DNA from: Thiomonas arsenitoxydans
GTDB taxonomy: Bacteria; Pseudomonadota; Gammaproteobacteria; Burkholderiales; Burkholderiaceae_C
NCBI RefSeq assembly: GCF_000253115.1
Contig: NC_014145.1
Coordinates: 1,178,001-1,242,000, forward strand
Reading direction: 5' to 3'
Length of the DNA stretch: 64,000 nucleotides
In this document: piece after piece, positions 27,488-36,511 of the stretch
Numbering within the stretch: position 1 is the stretch's first letter
Layout of the letters: each line of letters opens with the position of its first letter
Translations under genes and position numbers: made by a program
The notes under the pieces: generated by a model
Told to the model about the DNA's origin: nothing
Databases searched by the model: none
What the model saw: the letters and a program-made list of their open reading frames with translations, nothing else

Positions 27488-28267
27488 ATGAACATACCGA
27501 ACCTGGAACACGCGGTGGACCCGCAGGAATGGGCGCTGCGCTGCGATCTGGCGGCTTGTTATCGGCTGGTGGCCTTGCACGGCTGGAGCGATCTGGTGTT
27601 CACTCACATCAGCGCCAAGCTGCCGCTTTCGCTGACCGGTGGCGACCACCAATTTCTCATCAATCCCTATGGCCTGATGTTCGAGGAGATCACGGCGTCG
27701 AGTCTGGTGAAGGTGGACGCCGAGTGCAACAAGCTGAGCGAGAGCCCCTATCCGGTCAATCCCGCAGGTTTCGTCATCCACAGTGCGGTGCACGAGGCAA
27801 GGCCGGACGCGGGCTGCGTGTTGCACACCCATACCCGCGCCGGAGTGGCGGTGAGCGCGCAGGAGCACGGCGTGTTGCCCATCAGTCAGCAGAGCACTTT
27901 CGTGCTGGCGTCGGTGGCCTATCACGACTATGAGGGCGTGGCGTTCCGTTCCGACGAAAAGCCGCGTCTGCAGGATGATCTCGGGGACGCCAACTTCCTC
28001 ATTCTGCGCAATCACGGCCTGCTGACCGTGGGCGCGAGCATCGCCGATGCCTTTCTGGGCATGTATGTGCTGGAGAGTGCCTGTCAGATCCAGATCGCCG
28101 CGCTGGCGGGTCAGCAGGGGGCGGAAGGGCTGCGCCAGGTGCATCCGCGCATTCTCAGCGGCGTGGCAGAGGCCATGCGAGTGCAGACCGGTGGCATGGG
28201 GGGCGCCTTTGTCTGGCCTGCGCTGCTGCGCAAGCTCGAACGCACCGATCCCGGATACCGGGCTTGA
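27488..28267 (+). CDS. Class II aldolase/adducin family protein
   Basis: A 259-residue zinc-dependent class II aldolase-fold protein. The metal site is CVLHTHTRAGVAVSA (HTH pair, ~residue 112) with a further His in LILRNHGLLTVG (~residue 178); the N-terminus has LVALHGWSDLVFTHISAKL. The fold covers fuculose-phosphate aldolases, ribulose-phosphate epimerases and a large group with unknown substrate; this one belongs to the short uncharacterised proteobacterial type. AAGGAG precedes the ATG. Confidence 0.85.
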   Translation: MNIPNLEHAVDPQEWALRCDLAACYRLVALHGWSDLVFTHISAKLPLSLTGGDHQFLINPYGLMFEEITASSLVKVDAECNKLSESPYPVNPAGFVIHSAVHEARPDAGCVLHTHTRAGVAVSAQEHGVLPISQQSTFVLASVAYHDYEGVAFRSDEKPRLQDDLGDANFLILRNHGLLTVGASIADAFLGMYVLESACQIQIAALAGQQGAEGLRQVHPRILSGVAEAMRVQTGGMGGAFVWPALLRKLERTDPGYRA

Positions 28268-28297
28268 GGGCGCCGTCTCAAGGTTGCCGGGGGGCGT

Positions 28298-29149
28298 TCA
28301 GCACTCCAGGTTGTCGATCAGCCGGGTACGGCCCAGGCGGGCGGCGGCCAGCGCGACGCAGGGCGTTCCGCGGTGCAGGTCTTGCGCGGTAGGCGGTTGC
28401 AGGTCGGCGCGGCGGCGCAGGGTGAGGTAGTCGGGCGTCCAGCCGAGTTGGTCGAGGCGGGTCATGGCCTGTTGTTCGAGCAGGTGAATCTGCTCGGGGG
28501 CGGTCGCGCTGCGGGCGTCTTCGGCCAGGGCGCGCAGCGCGGCCTGGAGTTGCGGTGCCTGCGCGCGTTCTTCGGGCGTGAGGTAGCCGTTGCGCGAAGA
28601 CAGTGCCAGTCCGTCGTCGGCGCGCACCGTGTCGAGGCCGATGATGGTGATGGGCAGGGCGAACTGCTCGACCATGCGACGGATGAGAAGTAACTGCTGA
28701 TAGTCCTTCTTGCCGAACACGGCATGGCGCGGCTGCACCATCTGGAACAGCTTCATCACCACGGTGGCCACGCCTTCGAAATGACCGGGGCGGGCGGCGC
28801 CGTCGAGAATGCCGGCGATGGCCGGATCGGGCAGCACGCGGAAGGTCTGCGGCTGCGGGTACATCTCGGCTTCGTCAGGGGCGAACAGCAGGTCGCAGCC
28901 GGCGTCGGCCAGCAGCGCCGCGTCGTGCGGCAGGGTGCGCGGGTAGCGGTCGAAGTCTTCGTTCGGCCCGAACTGCAGACGGTTGACGAAAATGCTTGCC
29001 ACCACCGGGACGTTTTCCTGCCGCGCGCGGGCGATCAGGCCCAGATGCCCGGCGTGGAGATTGCCCATGGTGGGTACCAGGGTCCAATCGGGGTGCGGCT
29101 CGAGCGCGGCGCGCAGGTCGGCAACGGTGTGGACGGTCAGCATGGGCAA
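28298..29149 (-). CDS. panC: Pantothenate synthetase (pantoate-beta-alanine ligase)
   Basis: PanC joins pantoate and beta-alanine using ATP. The 283-residue protein has VPTMGNLHAGHLGLI (ATP-binding HIGH-like motif), FVNRLQFGPNEDFDRYPRT, VFGKKDYQQLLLIRRMV and the KMSKS-like LALSSRNGYL. Start could be the first or third codon (both ATG). It follows panB by 15 bp, forming a panB-panC operon; panE lies at 58152. Confidence 0.95.
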   Translation of the reverse strand: MPMLTVHTVADLRAALEPHPDWTLVPTMGNLHAGHLGLIARARQENVPVVASIFVNRLQFGPNEDFDRYPRTLPHDAALLADAGCDLLFAPDEAEMYPQPQTFRVLPDPAIAGILDGAARPGHFEGVATVVMKLFQMVQPRHAVFGKKDYQQLLLIRRMVEQFALPITIIGLDTVRADDGLALSSRNGYLTPEERAQAPQLQAALRALAEDARSATAPEQIHLLEQQAMTRLDQLGWTPDYLTLRRRADLQPPTAQDLHRGTPCVALAAARLGRTRLIDNLEC

Positions 29150-29164
29150 GGGCGGGAGGAAGAA

Positions 29165-30025
29165 TCAGGCGGCATAGCCGTGCAGGGCCTCGTCGGGGAA
29201 GGTGCCTTGTTTGACGGCTTCAACATAGCCGCGCACGGCGTCGAGAAGGCTGGGCGCGCCCTGCATGAAGTTGCGCACAAAGCGCGGTTTGGGGCTGCGG
29301 GTGATATCGAGCATGTCGTGCAGCACCAGCACCTGGCCGTGGGTGCGCGCACCCGCGCCGATGCCGATGGTGATGCCGGGATAGGCCGCGCTGATCTGCG
29401 CCGCCACATCGGAGGGCACGAGTTCGAGCACCAGCATGGCCGCGCCCGCAGCGCCAACTTCGGCCGCATGACGGCGCAGGGTGTCGGCCGATTGCGCGTC
29501 GCGGCCCTGAATGCGGTACCCGCCGAGTGCGTGCACGCTCTGCGGCGTGAGGCCGAGGTGGGCGCACACCGGAATGCCGCGCTCCACGAGGGCGGCGATG
29601 ACGGGCGCGGTCCAGCCGCCGCCTTCGAGCTTGACCATCTGCGCACCGGCCTGCATTAGCGCCACGCTGCTGGCCACGGCTTGCTCGACTCCGCCCTGGT
29701 AGCTGCCGAAGGGCAGATCGGCAATGAGCCAGGCGCTGCGATTGCCGCGCGCCACGCACTGCGTGTGATAGACCATTTGTTCGAGCGTGACGGGCAGGGT
29801 GGAGCCATGGCCCTGCATCACCATGCCCAGCGAGTCGCCCACCAGCAGGCAATCCACCCCGGCGGCGTCGAGCAGGCTGGCGCTGGCCGCGTCGTAAGCG
29901 GTGAGCATGGCGATTTTTTCACCGGCCTCACGTATGGCGCGCAGGCGGTGCAGGGTGAGCGGTTTGCGCGGGGCGCTATCACTGCGGGATGGAGCGCCGT
30001 AGGGAGCGGGAGAGTCTGCTGACAT
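29165..30025 (-). CDS. panB: 3-methyl-2-oxobutanoate hydroxymethyltransferase
   Basis: PanB makes ketopantoate from 2-oxoisovalerate and methylene-tetrahydrofolate. In the 286-residue protein: [37 protein letters not shown] (partly quoted), [13 protein letters not shown] and [17 protein letters not shown]. Metal-binding acidic residues are present in VGDS and the KLEGG strand. First gene of the panB-panC pair. Confidence 0.95.
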   Translation of the reverse strand: MSADSPAPYGAPSRSDSAPRKPLTLHRLRAIREAGEKIAMLTAYDAASASLLDAAGVDCLLVGDSLGMVMQGHGSTLPVTLEQMVYHTQCVARGNRSAWLIADLPFGSYQGGVEQAVASSVALMQAGAQMVKLEGGGWTAPVIAALVERGIPVCAHLGLTPQSVHALGGYRIQGRDAQSADTLRRHAAEVGAAGAAMLVLELVPSDVAAQISAAYPGITIGIGAGARTHGQVLVLHDMLDITRSPKPRFVRNFMQGAPSLLDAVRGYVEAVKQGTFPDEALHGYAA

Positions 30026-30111
30026 GGCTTGAGCTCAGGTGGAAACCGGGGCATTATGCCCGCGCCGGGTTGGTTTTTGCGAACGAGCGTTCGATTCCCA
30101 GCCTGGCGACA

Positions 30112-30960
30112 TCAACTCGGGGTGTAAGCCAGCCGCACATAAAGCGGGGCGAAGGCTTCGGCCTGGGTGATTTCCACCAGCGCTTCCCGGGTGAGTTCGA
30201 GCAGCGCCACCAGTGTGACCACGGCGACGGGCACGCCCTGTGCGGGGTCGAACAGTTCGTGAAATTCGAGGAAGCGCTTGCCTTGCAACTGGCGCAGCAC
30301 GCGGCTCATGTAGTCGCGCACCGAAAGCTGCTCGCGGGTGATCTTGTGGTGGGTATGCAACTTGGCGCGCTTGAGAATGTCGCTCCACGCCTGTTGTAGT
30401 TCGTCGGCCGCCACCTCGGGCAGGCGCGGTGCGGCGTCGCGGTCGAACAGCACTTGCGCACGCCAGAAGTCGCGTCCGAGCACGGGCAGGGCGTCGAGCT
30501 GCTGCGCGGCGAGCTTGAAGCGTTCGTATTCCAAGAGCCGGCGCACGAGTTCGGCACGGGGATCTTCGGGCTCGGCGCCGGGCTCGGTGGGCGGCCGCGG
30601 CAGCAACATGCGCGACTTGATCTCGATGAGCATGGCCGCCATCAGCAGATATTCGGCGGCCAGCTCCAGATTGTGTCGGCGGATTTGCTCGACATAGCTC
30701 AGATACTGCGCCGTGACCTGCGCCAGCGGAATGTCGAGGATGTTGAAGTTCTGCTTGCGGATGAGGTAGAGCAGCAGATCCATCGGCCCTTCGAAGGCTT
30801 CGAGAAAGACTTCGAGCGCATCGGGCGGGATGTAGAGGTCTTGCGGCAGCTCGAACAGCGGCTCGCCGTACAGCCGCGCGACCGCCATGCCATCGACCGT
30901 GGCCGGGGTGCTGTCCACCGCCGGAGACATCAGCGCGGCGTCGCCGGGCGCGGCGGTCAT
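30112..30960 (-). CDS. scpA: Segregation and condensation protein A
   Basis: ScpA is the kleisin subunit of the SMC-ScpAB condensin. The ~282-residue protein has the N-terminal kleisin motif FEGPMDLLLYLIRKQNFNILDIPL, a helical middle with EYLLMAAMLIEIKSRMLLP, and a C-terminal winged-helix segment ending FAPLYVRLAYTPS. The reading frame also extends to a GTG at 30987; I prefer the ATG at 30958-30960. No scpB lies next to it. It follows the DUF3460 gene. Confidence 0.92.
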   Translation of the reverse strand: MTAAPGDAALMSPAVDSTPATVDGMAVARLYGEPLFELPQDLYIPPDALEVFLEAFEGPMDLLLYLIRKQNFNILDIPLAQVTAQYLSYVEQIRRHNLELAAEYLLMAAMLIEIKSRMLLPRPPTEPGAEPEDPRAELVRRLLEYERFKLAAQQLDALPVLGRDFWRAQVLFDRDAAPRLPEVAADELQQAWSDILKRAKLHTHHKITREQLSVRDYMSRVLRQLQGKRFLEFHELFDPAQGVPVAVVTLVALLELTREALVEITQAEAFAPLYVRLAYTPS

Positions 30961-31000
30961 GGAATGGCCTGCAGCGAAGCTCGCCACGCTCGGGGCGACT

Positions 31001-31198
31001 TCAGTGACTGCCGTAAACGTAGGCTTTCTGCGGCACGCGGGCCGCCTGGAATTCCCGGGTCAGCTCGGGGTTTTGCGGTTTGTCCCAAAGACGGGCACGC
31101 CCTTCTTTTTGCTTGGCCTCAAGCTGCGGATCGCTGTGCTTCAGATCCTGGATGAAATGCGTCACTTCAGAAACGTAAGGTTTGACTTTGAAAGGCAT
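31001..31198 (-). CDS. DUF3460 family small protein
   Basis: A 65-residue protein (SEVTHFIQDLKHSDPQLEAKQKEGRARLWDK...) matching the betaproteobacterial DUF3460 family, which is often found beside scpA and panBC as here. It has no membrane segment and no recognised function. It is the first gene of the minus-strand run ending at panC and is divergent from amt. Confidence 0.8.
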   Translation of the reverse strand: MPFKVKPYVSEVTHFIQDLKHSDPQLEAKQKEGRARLWDKPQNPELTREFQAARVPQKAYVYGSH

Positions 31199-31324
31199 GG
31201 ACGTTCTCGAATGGAAACCGCAGGAGGAACAAATAGCCCGTCATTCTAAGCAAGCGGCTGCTCTGATCGATGCGCCCGAATACGGTGCGCAACGCCTTGA
31301 TATGGTGCGAACCGAGCCCTGTCA

Positions 31325-31341
31325 TGCACCGAAAATGCGCA
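31325..31341 (+). promoter_or_regulatory. NtrC-like enhancer site
   Basis: TGCACC-N5-TGCGCA, a 17-bp site close to the NtrC consensus TGCACC-N5-GGTGCA (outer TGC...GCA intact, one core half-site altered). It lies about 90 bp upstream of the transcription start predicted from the sigma-54 promoter, a usual distance for an enhancer. Confidence 0.5.
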
Positions 31342-31387
31342 GTTTGTGAGCGGTTGTGAACCCAACAGGGGCACCGTGCGCCATTTA

Positions 31388-31404
31388 TGGGCACGAAGTT
31401 TGCT
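31388..31404 (+). promoter_or_regulatory. Sigma-54 (RpoN) promoter of amt
   Basis: TGGGCACGAAGTTTGCT matches the -24/-12 consensus TGGCACG-N4-TTGCW, with GGCAC and TTGCT exact and the GG-to-GC spacing exactly 10 nt. Transcription would start near 31415, upstream of AGGAAC and the ATG at 31438. This also argues against the longer reading frame starting at 31387, which would begin inside the promoter. Confidence 0.75.
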
Positions 31405-31437
31405 GTATCTATCTCACTCTTATCAGGAACCCCAACC

Positions 31438-32637
31438 ATGCAAGACGCCTCCAGTGGAAATGTGTTGTTCATCCTTCTCGGCGCCATTCTGGTGCTCGCC
31501 ATGCACGCCGGGTTCGCCTTTCTTGAGCTGGGCACGGTGCGCAAGAAAAACCAGGTCAACGCGCTCTCCAAAATCATCACCGACTTTTCCGTCTCGGCGA
31601 TTGCCTACTTTCTGCTCGGCTACGGCATCGCCTACGGTCATCATTTTCTCGTGGGCGATGACGTGCTCACCCGCGACCATGGCTATGAGCTGACCCGCTT
31701 TTTCTTTTTGCTGACCTTCGCCGCGGCCATTCCCGCCATCATTTCCGGCGGCATTGCCGAGCGCGCCAAGTTCTGGCCCCAACTCATTGCCACCTTCACC
31801 ATCGTCGCCTTCGTCTACCCGTTTTTCGAGGGCATTGTGTGGCACGGCAATCTGGGCATTCAGGCATGGTTGCAGTCCACTTTCGGCGCGCCCTTTCACG
31901 ACTTCGCCGGCTCGGTAGTGGTGCATGCGATGGGCGGCTGGATCGCGCTGCCCGCCGTGCTCTTGCTCGGGCCGCGTCGCGGCCGCTATCACGCCAACGG
32001 GCAGATATCGGCGCATCCGCCGTCGTCCATCCCATTCCTGGCGCTGGGTTCGTGGATACTGATCGTGGGCTGGTTCGGCTTCAACGTGATGAGCGCGCAA
32101 AAGCTCGACCAGATCAGCGGTCTGGTGGCGGTGAACTCGCTCATGGCGATGGTGGGCGGCACCCTGGCGGCGCTGGCCGCGGGCAAAAACGACCCCGGCT
32201 TTCTGCACAACGGGCCTTTGGCCGGTTTGGTGGCGGTGTGCGCGGGCTCAAACGTGATGCACCCGCTAGGCGCGCTGGTGGTCGGCGCGGTTGCCGGGGC
32301 GCTGTTTGTCTGGATGTTCACCCTGACGCAAAACCGCTGGAAGATCGACGACGTGCTGGGCGTCTGGCCGCTGCACGGCCTGTGTGGCACCTGGGGCGGC
32401 ATTGCCGCGGGCATTTTCGGCATGAAGGCGCTGGGCGGGCTGGGCGGGGTGTCGCTGGCCTCGCAGATCGTCGGCACGCTGATGGGCATCACAGTGGCCC
32501 TGATCGGCGGCTTCGTGGTCTATGGCGTGCTGAAAAAGACCCTCGGTATCCGCCTCGACGCCGAAGAGGAATTCAACGGCGCCGACCTCTCCATCCACCG
32601 CATCAGCGCCACCCCGGAGCGCGAGGCGTCGTGGTGA
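31438..32637 (+). CDS. amt: Ammonium transporter (Amt family)
   Basis: A 399-residue inner-membrane ammonium channel/transporter with 11 predicted helices. The twin-histidine pore residues lie in VVHAMGGWIALP and in PLHGLCGTWGGIAAG. The N-terminus FILLGAILVLAMHAGFAFLE is typical of Amt without a cleaved signal. No glnK/glnB follows; a convergent phosphatase gene does. Start chosen at ATG 31438 because a sigma-54 promoter overlaps the longer frame. Confidence 0.93.
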   Translation: MQDASSGNVLFILLGAILVLAMHAGFAFLELGTVRKKNQVNALSKIITDFSVSAIAYFLLGYGIAYGHHFLVGDDVLTRDHGYELTRFFFLLTFAAAIPAIISGGIAERAKFWPQLIATFTIVAFVYPFFEGIVWHGNLGIQAWLQSTFGAPFHDFAGSVVVHAMGGWIALPAVLLLGPRRGRYHANGQISAHPPSSIPFLALGSWILIVGWFGFNVMSAQKLDQISGLVAVNSLMAMVGGTLAALAAGKNDPGFLHNGPLAGLVAVCAGSNVMHPLGALVVGAVAGALFVWMFTLTQNRWKIDDVLGVWPLHGLCGTWGGIAAGIFGMKALGGLGGVSLASQIVGTLMGITVALIGGFVVYGVLKKTLGIRLDAEEEFNGADLSIHRISATPEREASW

Positions 32638-32648
32638 GGCGAAAGGTT

Positions 32649-34061
32649 CTAGCCCCAGCCCAGGTCGGCCAGCGCCAGGGTGTGCGACCACAGCAGCTTG
32701 CCGCCGACGTTCTTGGCTTGCAGCTCCAGCCGCCGCTCCTTGCCCTCGCCGCTGAATTTGAGCACGCCGTAGTTGCGCTCAGCGACTAGCGTGCCGGGTA
32801 CGCGGTTGGGATTGCCGTCGCCTTTGGCCGGCCCGGAATTCAGCGGTGAGCAGGTGAACTCCACCAGCGGATAGTCGCGCTTGCCGCCGTAGGCCGGGCG
32901 CGGATACCGGATCAGCTCGGTGATGTGCCGGTCTCCCGAGAGAAACAACAAGCCGGGGATGCGGTATTGCTGCAGCCAGCCGAGAAATGCGGCGCGTTCT
33001 TCGGGAAACTGGTTCCAGCCCTCGTAAGCGTCGTCGTCGTTGAAAAACTGGCCGCCGGCGGCGACGATCTTGAAGCGGGCGCGCGAGAACAGCAGGGCGT
33101 TGCGCAGCCAGCGCATCTGCGCCGGGCCGAACATCACCTTGCCGCGGTCACCTGGGCTGGTGGCGTCTGCGCTGCGCCACCAACGATCATCGAGCAGAAA
33201 AATATCGGCATCGGCGATGCTGGTCTTAGTGAACACTCCGGCGACGTCGCCAACGCCATACGTCGGGTTGGCCCAATAGGTTTTGAACAGATCGAGCGAG
33301 GCGTTCTTGAACTCGAAACTCGCATCGCTGTCGTTCGGGCCGTAATCATGGTCGTCCCAGATCGCCACTTGCGGGGTTGAGCGTAAAAACGCATCCAGCG
33401 GAGCGAAGCCGCGCTGTTGGCGGTAGCGCAGCGCCATGCCTTGCGGGCTCTGACAATCCACCTCGCGGTAATAGAGGTTGTCGCCCAGCCACACCATCAG
33501 ATCGGCGCCTTCCTGCGTCATCGGCTCATAAATTTCGTAGCCGCCGCCATAGGGCTGGCCCGGCCGGTCGAACAGCGGGTCGTTCAGATATGCGCAAGAA
33601 CCCGTCAGGAGGGTGACATCGGGCGGCGGTGAACGAAACTGCCAGATGGGCTGCGTGCGCACGACGAGGGTGCGATTCGCAGCCGGTTTGCCATTGACCC
33701 AGGCCACAGCACGGTAGCGCGTGCCGGGAGAGAGATCGTCCATGACCAGATGAGCGCAGAACTGCCCTGCCGCATCGGTGCGAACCGACGCGGAGCGCTT
33801 TTTCTCGCCGGGCTGATTCTCTGGGGCATACTCCAACGCCACTTCGGCTGCGCCGGGCGTCTGCACCCAGATGAGGGCAGAGCGTGCAGCCACATAGCCC
33901 TGCATCGGCCCGGCGTAGAGCACGCCGGGGGCGGCTGGTTCAGCCCAGGCTGCAGGAAAGGGCCATTGCCCGGTGGCCAGCAGCGCGGAAGTCACCAGAC
34001 CGCCCCGCAAGAATGCGCGGCGGGTCGGAGGGATCAACGCGGTCTTCGGCGCCGCGCCCAT
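32649..34061 (-). CDS. phoD: Tat-exported PhoD-like alkaline phosphatase/phosphodiesterase
   Basis: A 470-residue exported metallophosphatase. The twin-arginine signal TRRAFLRGG (residues 13-21) is followed by a hydrophobic stretch and an AWA-E cleavage site. An Ig-like N-terminal domain (to ~150) precedes the PhoD catalytic core: GSCAY, WLGDNLYY, AIWDDHDYGPNDSD and FLSGDRHITEL, which supply Ca/Fe ligands. It overlaps the stop of the TonB-dependent receptor gene by 1-3 bp, so the two are coupled, linking outer-membrane uptake to periplasmic phosphate release. Confidence 0.9.
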   Translation of the reverse strand: MGAAPKTALIPPTRRAFLRGGLVTSALLATGQWPFPAAWAEPAAPGVLYAGPMQGYVAARSALIWVQTPGAAEVALEYAPENQPGEKKRSASVRTDAAGQFCAHLVMDDLSPGTRYRAVAWVNGKPAANRTLVVRTQPIWQFRSPPPDVTLLTGSCAYLNDPLFDRPGQPYGGGYEIYEPMTQEGADLMVWLGDNLYYREVDCQSPQGMALRYRQQRGFAPLDAFLRSTPQVAIWDDHDYGPNDSDASFEFKNASLDLFKTYWANPTYGVGDVAGVFTKTSIADADIFLLDDRWWRSADATSPGDRGKVMFGPAQMRWLRNALLFSRARFKIVAAGGQFFNDDDAYEGWNQFPEERAAFLGWLQQYRIPGLLFLSGDRHITELIRYPRPAYGGKRDYPLVEFTCSPLNSGPAKGDGNPNRVPGTLVAERNYGVLKFSGEGKERRLELQAKNVGGKLLWSHTLALADLGWG

Positions 34062-36331
34062 CAGAACTGCGCCTCCAGGCTGAGGTAGTAGCTGCGTGGC
34101 AGGTTGTATTTGATGAGCGGGTCTTTGGCGCTGCCCGGAAAGCCGGTGCTGTATTTAGTGATGTAGCGCTTGTCGAACAGATTGTTCACATTGAAGCCCA
34201 CGCTGACTTTTTGCAGACCCAAGCCGCGCACCGTGTCGCCGCCCTTCCAGGTGTAGCGCAGCGAGGCATCGGCGATGGTGTGCGCCGGAATGGGGGACTT
34301 GAAGTCCGTCCAGTAAGCCTCGCTGGTGTGGCGCACGCCCAGCTTGGCTCGCCACGGGCCGACGGTGTAGATGCCGCCCAGCGCCATCGTGGAGTGTGGC
34401 GAATACGGCATGGGCACCTTGGCCGAGGTGAACTGCGCGTTGAGCAGCCCCAGGTTGGCGTAGGCCGACCAGTTTTTGTCGATCTGGAAATTGTTCTGCC
34501 AGGCGATGCCCTCATTCACAGCCTTGCCCACGTTGGCCAGAATGGAGATGGACTGGGTGGCGCCGGGCGGCGTGTAACTGAAACTCTGGATGTAGTCGTC
34601 GAAGTTGACGCGGAATACATCCACGCCGCCGCTCCACATGCCGAAGTCGTAGATCACGCCAGCGTCGTAGGTCGTGGCCTTTTGCGGGGCGAGATCAGGG
34701 TTGTAGGTGCCGGTGTAGTACTGGTTGTATTGCGGCGGATTGCTGTTGCGGGTGTAGTTGGCGTAAACGTTGATGCCCTGTGCCAGCTTGTAGTTCACGC
34801 CGAGAGAGGGCATGGTGGTCGAGAAGCTGGAGCTGTACTGCCCCGCAGTACCCTTGGATTTGGCGACTGCCGCATAGTCGATGAAGTCGCGTTCGGTTTT
34901 GAGGTATTTCAGTCCGGCCTGCAGGGTCAGGCGGTCGGTGGGCTTGAAGGTAAAGTTGAAATAGGGCTCGTAGAGTTTGGTTGAGACCGGTTCCTTGTAC
35001 ACCGAACCCAGATACTGACCCGTGGTGCTGCTGATGAACTGCTGGTCGTGCGTGGTGTCGTTCTTGTTGAACCAGATGCCAGCTTCCAGCCCCAGGTTGT
35101 CGGTAATGGGCGTGGTCAGCTTGAAAATATTGCCCCAGCGCCGGGTGTCGTTGATGCCATGCGACATGAACAGGCCGCCCACTGGCGCCTTGACCGAGCC
35201 ATACACCCCATTGGGCTGCAGCAGGTTGTAGGTGCTGTTGGTGTAAGCGCCGCCGCTGTAGCCGTTGCCCCGGTAGTAATAAAGCTGGTTGGAGACGGTG
35301 ACCTTGCCGAAGGTGGCTTCGTATTTGGCATAGGTCAGCCAGTTTTGATATTGGTTGTAGTTGTAGGTGGGCGAGAGACCGTTTTGTTTGCCATTGACGA
35401 CCGGGTCGCCGCGATAGACGTTGCAGGTGTCGCCATATTTGGCGTAGTCGGCCTTGGTGCAACCGCCGTAGTAATTGAACTTCTGGTTGTTCTGGGTGTA
35501 GAACAGGGTCAGCGCGCCGGTGCCGAGTTGGGTCACGCTCTTGAACAAGTATTGCTTCTGGTCGCTGGGCGTGTTGTCGAAATAGCCGTCGCTGTGGGTT
35601 TTGTTCGCGTAGAACCACAGCGAAGTCGGGGCGCCGCTATTGGCGCCGAGCAGCCCGGAGTTGACCAGGGTGCCGAAGTTGTATTTGCCGAAGGAGCCGT
35701 ATCCGCCGAGCAGGGAAACAGAAGGTTTGGCGCTCGGGTTCAGCGAATAGGTCTCGACCGAGCCGCCAAATGCGGCCAGACCCGGAATGGCGGCTGAAGC
35801 GGCTCCCGGAAAATATCGCGTCCCCGCGATCAGGCGTGTGGGGATGAACTCGTTGGTGTAGAAGGCGTAGCTGCCGTTGTCGTTCAGCGGTATGCCGTCG
35901 AGTGTCCAGTTGATGAGATTCTGTCCGAAGCCGTTGATGTACACCGTGTCGCCGTTCATGCTGTCGCCATCGCTGCTGACGACCACATTGGGCATGTTTT
36001 CCAGCCCGCGGGTGAACGAGTCGGTGGGGTCGAGCGACTGAAACTGGCCGGCAGTGATTTCGGTTTGGGCCTGTGTGGCCTCAGGGTTGAACTGCTGGAT
36101 GGTGTTGAGCTGGCTTTCGGGGATGACGGTTACCGTGCCCGATGGCGCTTTGAGGAAAAAGCTGTCCCCCGGCTTTGTGGCGCTGGTCTGTCCTTGCGCC
36201 TGCACTTCGCCCAGACTGGTTTGCGCGTGGGCTTGCGCTGCGGTGCCGAATGCCAGCGCGAGGGCGACGGTGAGCTTGAGGTTTGATCGCTGGAGTGGGT
36301 TTTGTGATGGGCAATGCACAGCGGGTTTCAT
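34061..36331 (-). CDS. TonB-dependent outer-membrane receptor (phosphate-linked)
   Basis: A 756-residue receptor. A signal peptide (LKLTVALALAFGTAAQAHA, cleavage ~residue 36) is followed by a plug domain (VPES-like FVIPESQLNTIQQF, then NVVVSSDGDSMNGDTVYINGFGQNLINWTLDGIPLND, partly quoted). A ~550-residue beta-barrel ends in YYLSLEAQF with a terminal phenylalanine. The plug lacks an extra N-terminal signalling domain. The leader is pyrimidine-rich without a clear Shine-Dalgarno. Neighbours are two phosphatases, and a Pho-box-like site lies 68 bp upstream, so the cargo is plausibly an organophosphate or phosphate complex. The cargo itself is inference. Confidence 0.88.
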   Translation of the reverse strand: MKPAVHCPSQNPLQRSNLKLTVALALAFGTAAQAHAQTSLGEVQAQGQTSATKPGDSFFLKAPSGTVTVIPESQLNTIQQFNPEATQAQTEITAGQFQSLDPTDSFTRGLENMPNVVVSSDGDSMNGDTVYINGFGQNLINWTLDGIPLNDNGSYAFYTNEFIPTRLIAGTRYFPGAASAAIPGLAAFGGSVETYSLNPSAKPSVSLLGGYGSFGKYNFGTLVNSGLLGANSGAPTSLWFYANKTHSDGYFDNTPSDQKQYLFKSVTQLGTGALTLFYTQNNQKFNYYGGCTKADYAKYGDTCNVYRGDPVVNGKQNGLSPTYNYNQYQNWLTYAKYEATFGKVTVSNQLYYYRGNGYSGGAYTNSTYNLLQPNGVYGSVKAPVGGLFMSHGINDTRRWGNIFKLTTPITDNLGLEAGIWFNKNDTTHDQQFISSTTGQYLGSVYKEPVSTKLYEPYFNFTFKPTDRLTLQAGLKYLKTERDFIDYAAVAKSKGTAGQYSSSFSTTMPSLGVNYKLAQGINVYANYTRNSNPPQYNQYYTGTYNPDLAPQKATTYDAGVIYDFGMWSGGVDVFRVNFDDYIQSFSYTPPGATQSISILANVGKAVNEGIAWQNNFQIDKNWSAYANLGLLNAQFTSAKVPMPYSPHSTMALGGIYTVGPWRAKLGVRHTSEAYWTDFKSPIPAHTIADASLRYTWKGGDTVRGLGLQKVSVGFNVNNLFDKRYITKYSTGFPGSAKDPLIKYNLPRSYYLSLEAQF

Positions 36332-36398
36332 GGTGGTTGCAGGAGGGGGAAAGAACTCGTCATTTTTGAGACACGATGTGAAAATCTGTTGAATTCAT

Positions 36399-36416
36399 GT
36401 GTCAGAACGATGACGT
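36399..36416 (-). promoter_or_regulatory. Pho-box-like site before the TonB receptor gene
   Basis: On the minus strand ACGTCATCGTTCTGACAC: two heptamers matching CTGTCAT (5/7) and CTGTCAC (6/7), with the standard 4-bp spacer. It ends 68 bp before the receptor ATG. PhoB boxes in the proteobacteria have this tandem form. Confidence 0.55.
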
Positions 36417-36511
36417 TGTTTTTCTGCAGACGCGGGATTTCTTGCCATGAAAAAGACCCATTTCGGGGCCTGGTGAGATGGGTTTGAATGCCGTTTTGGG
36501 GTGAATCGATT

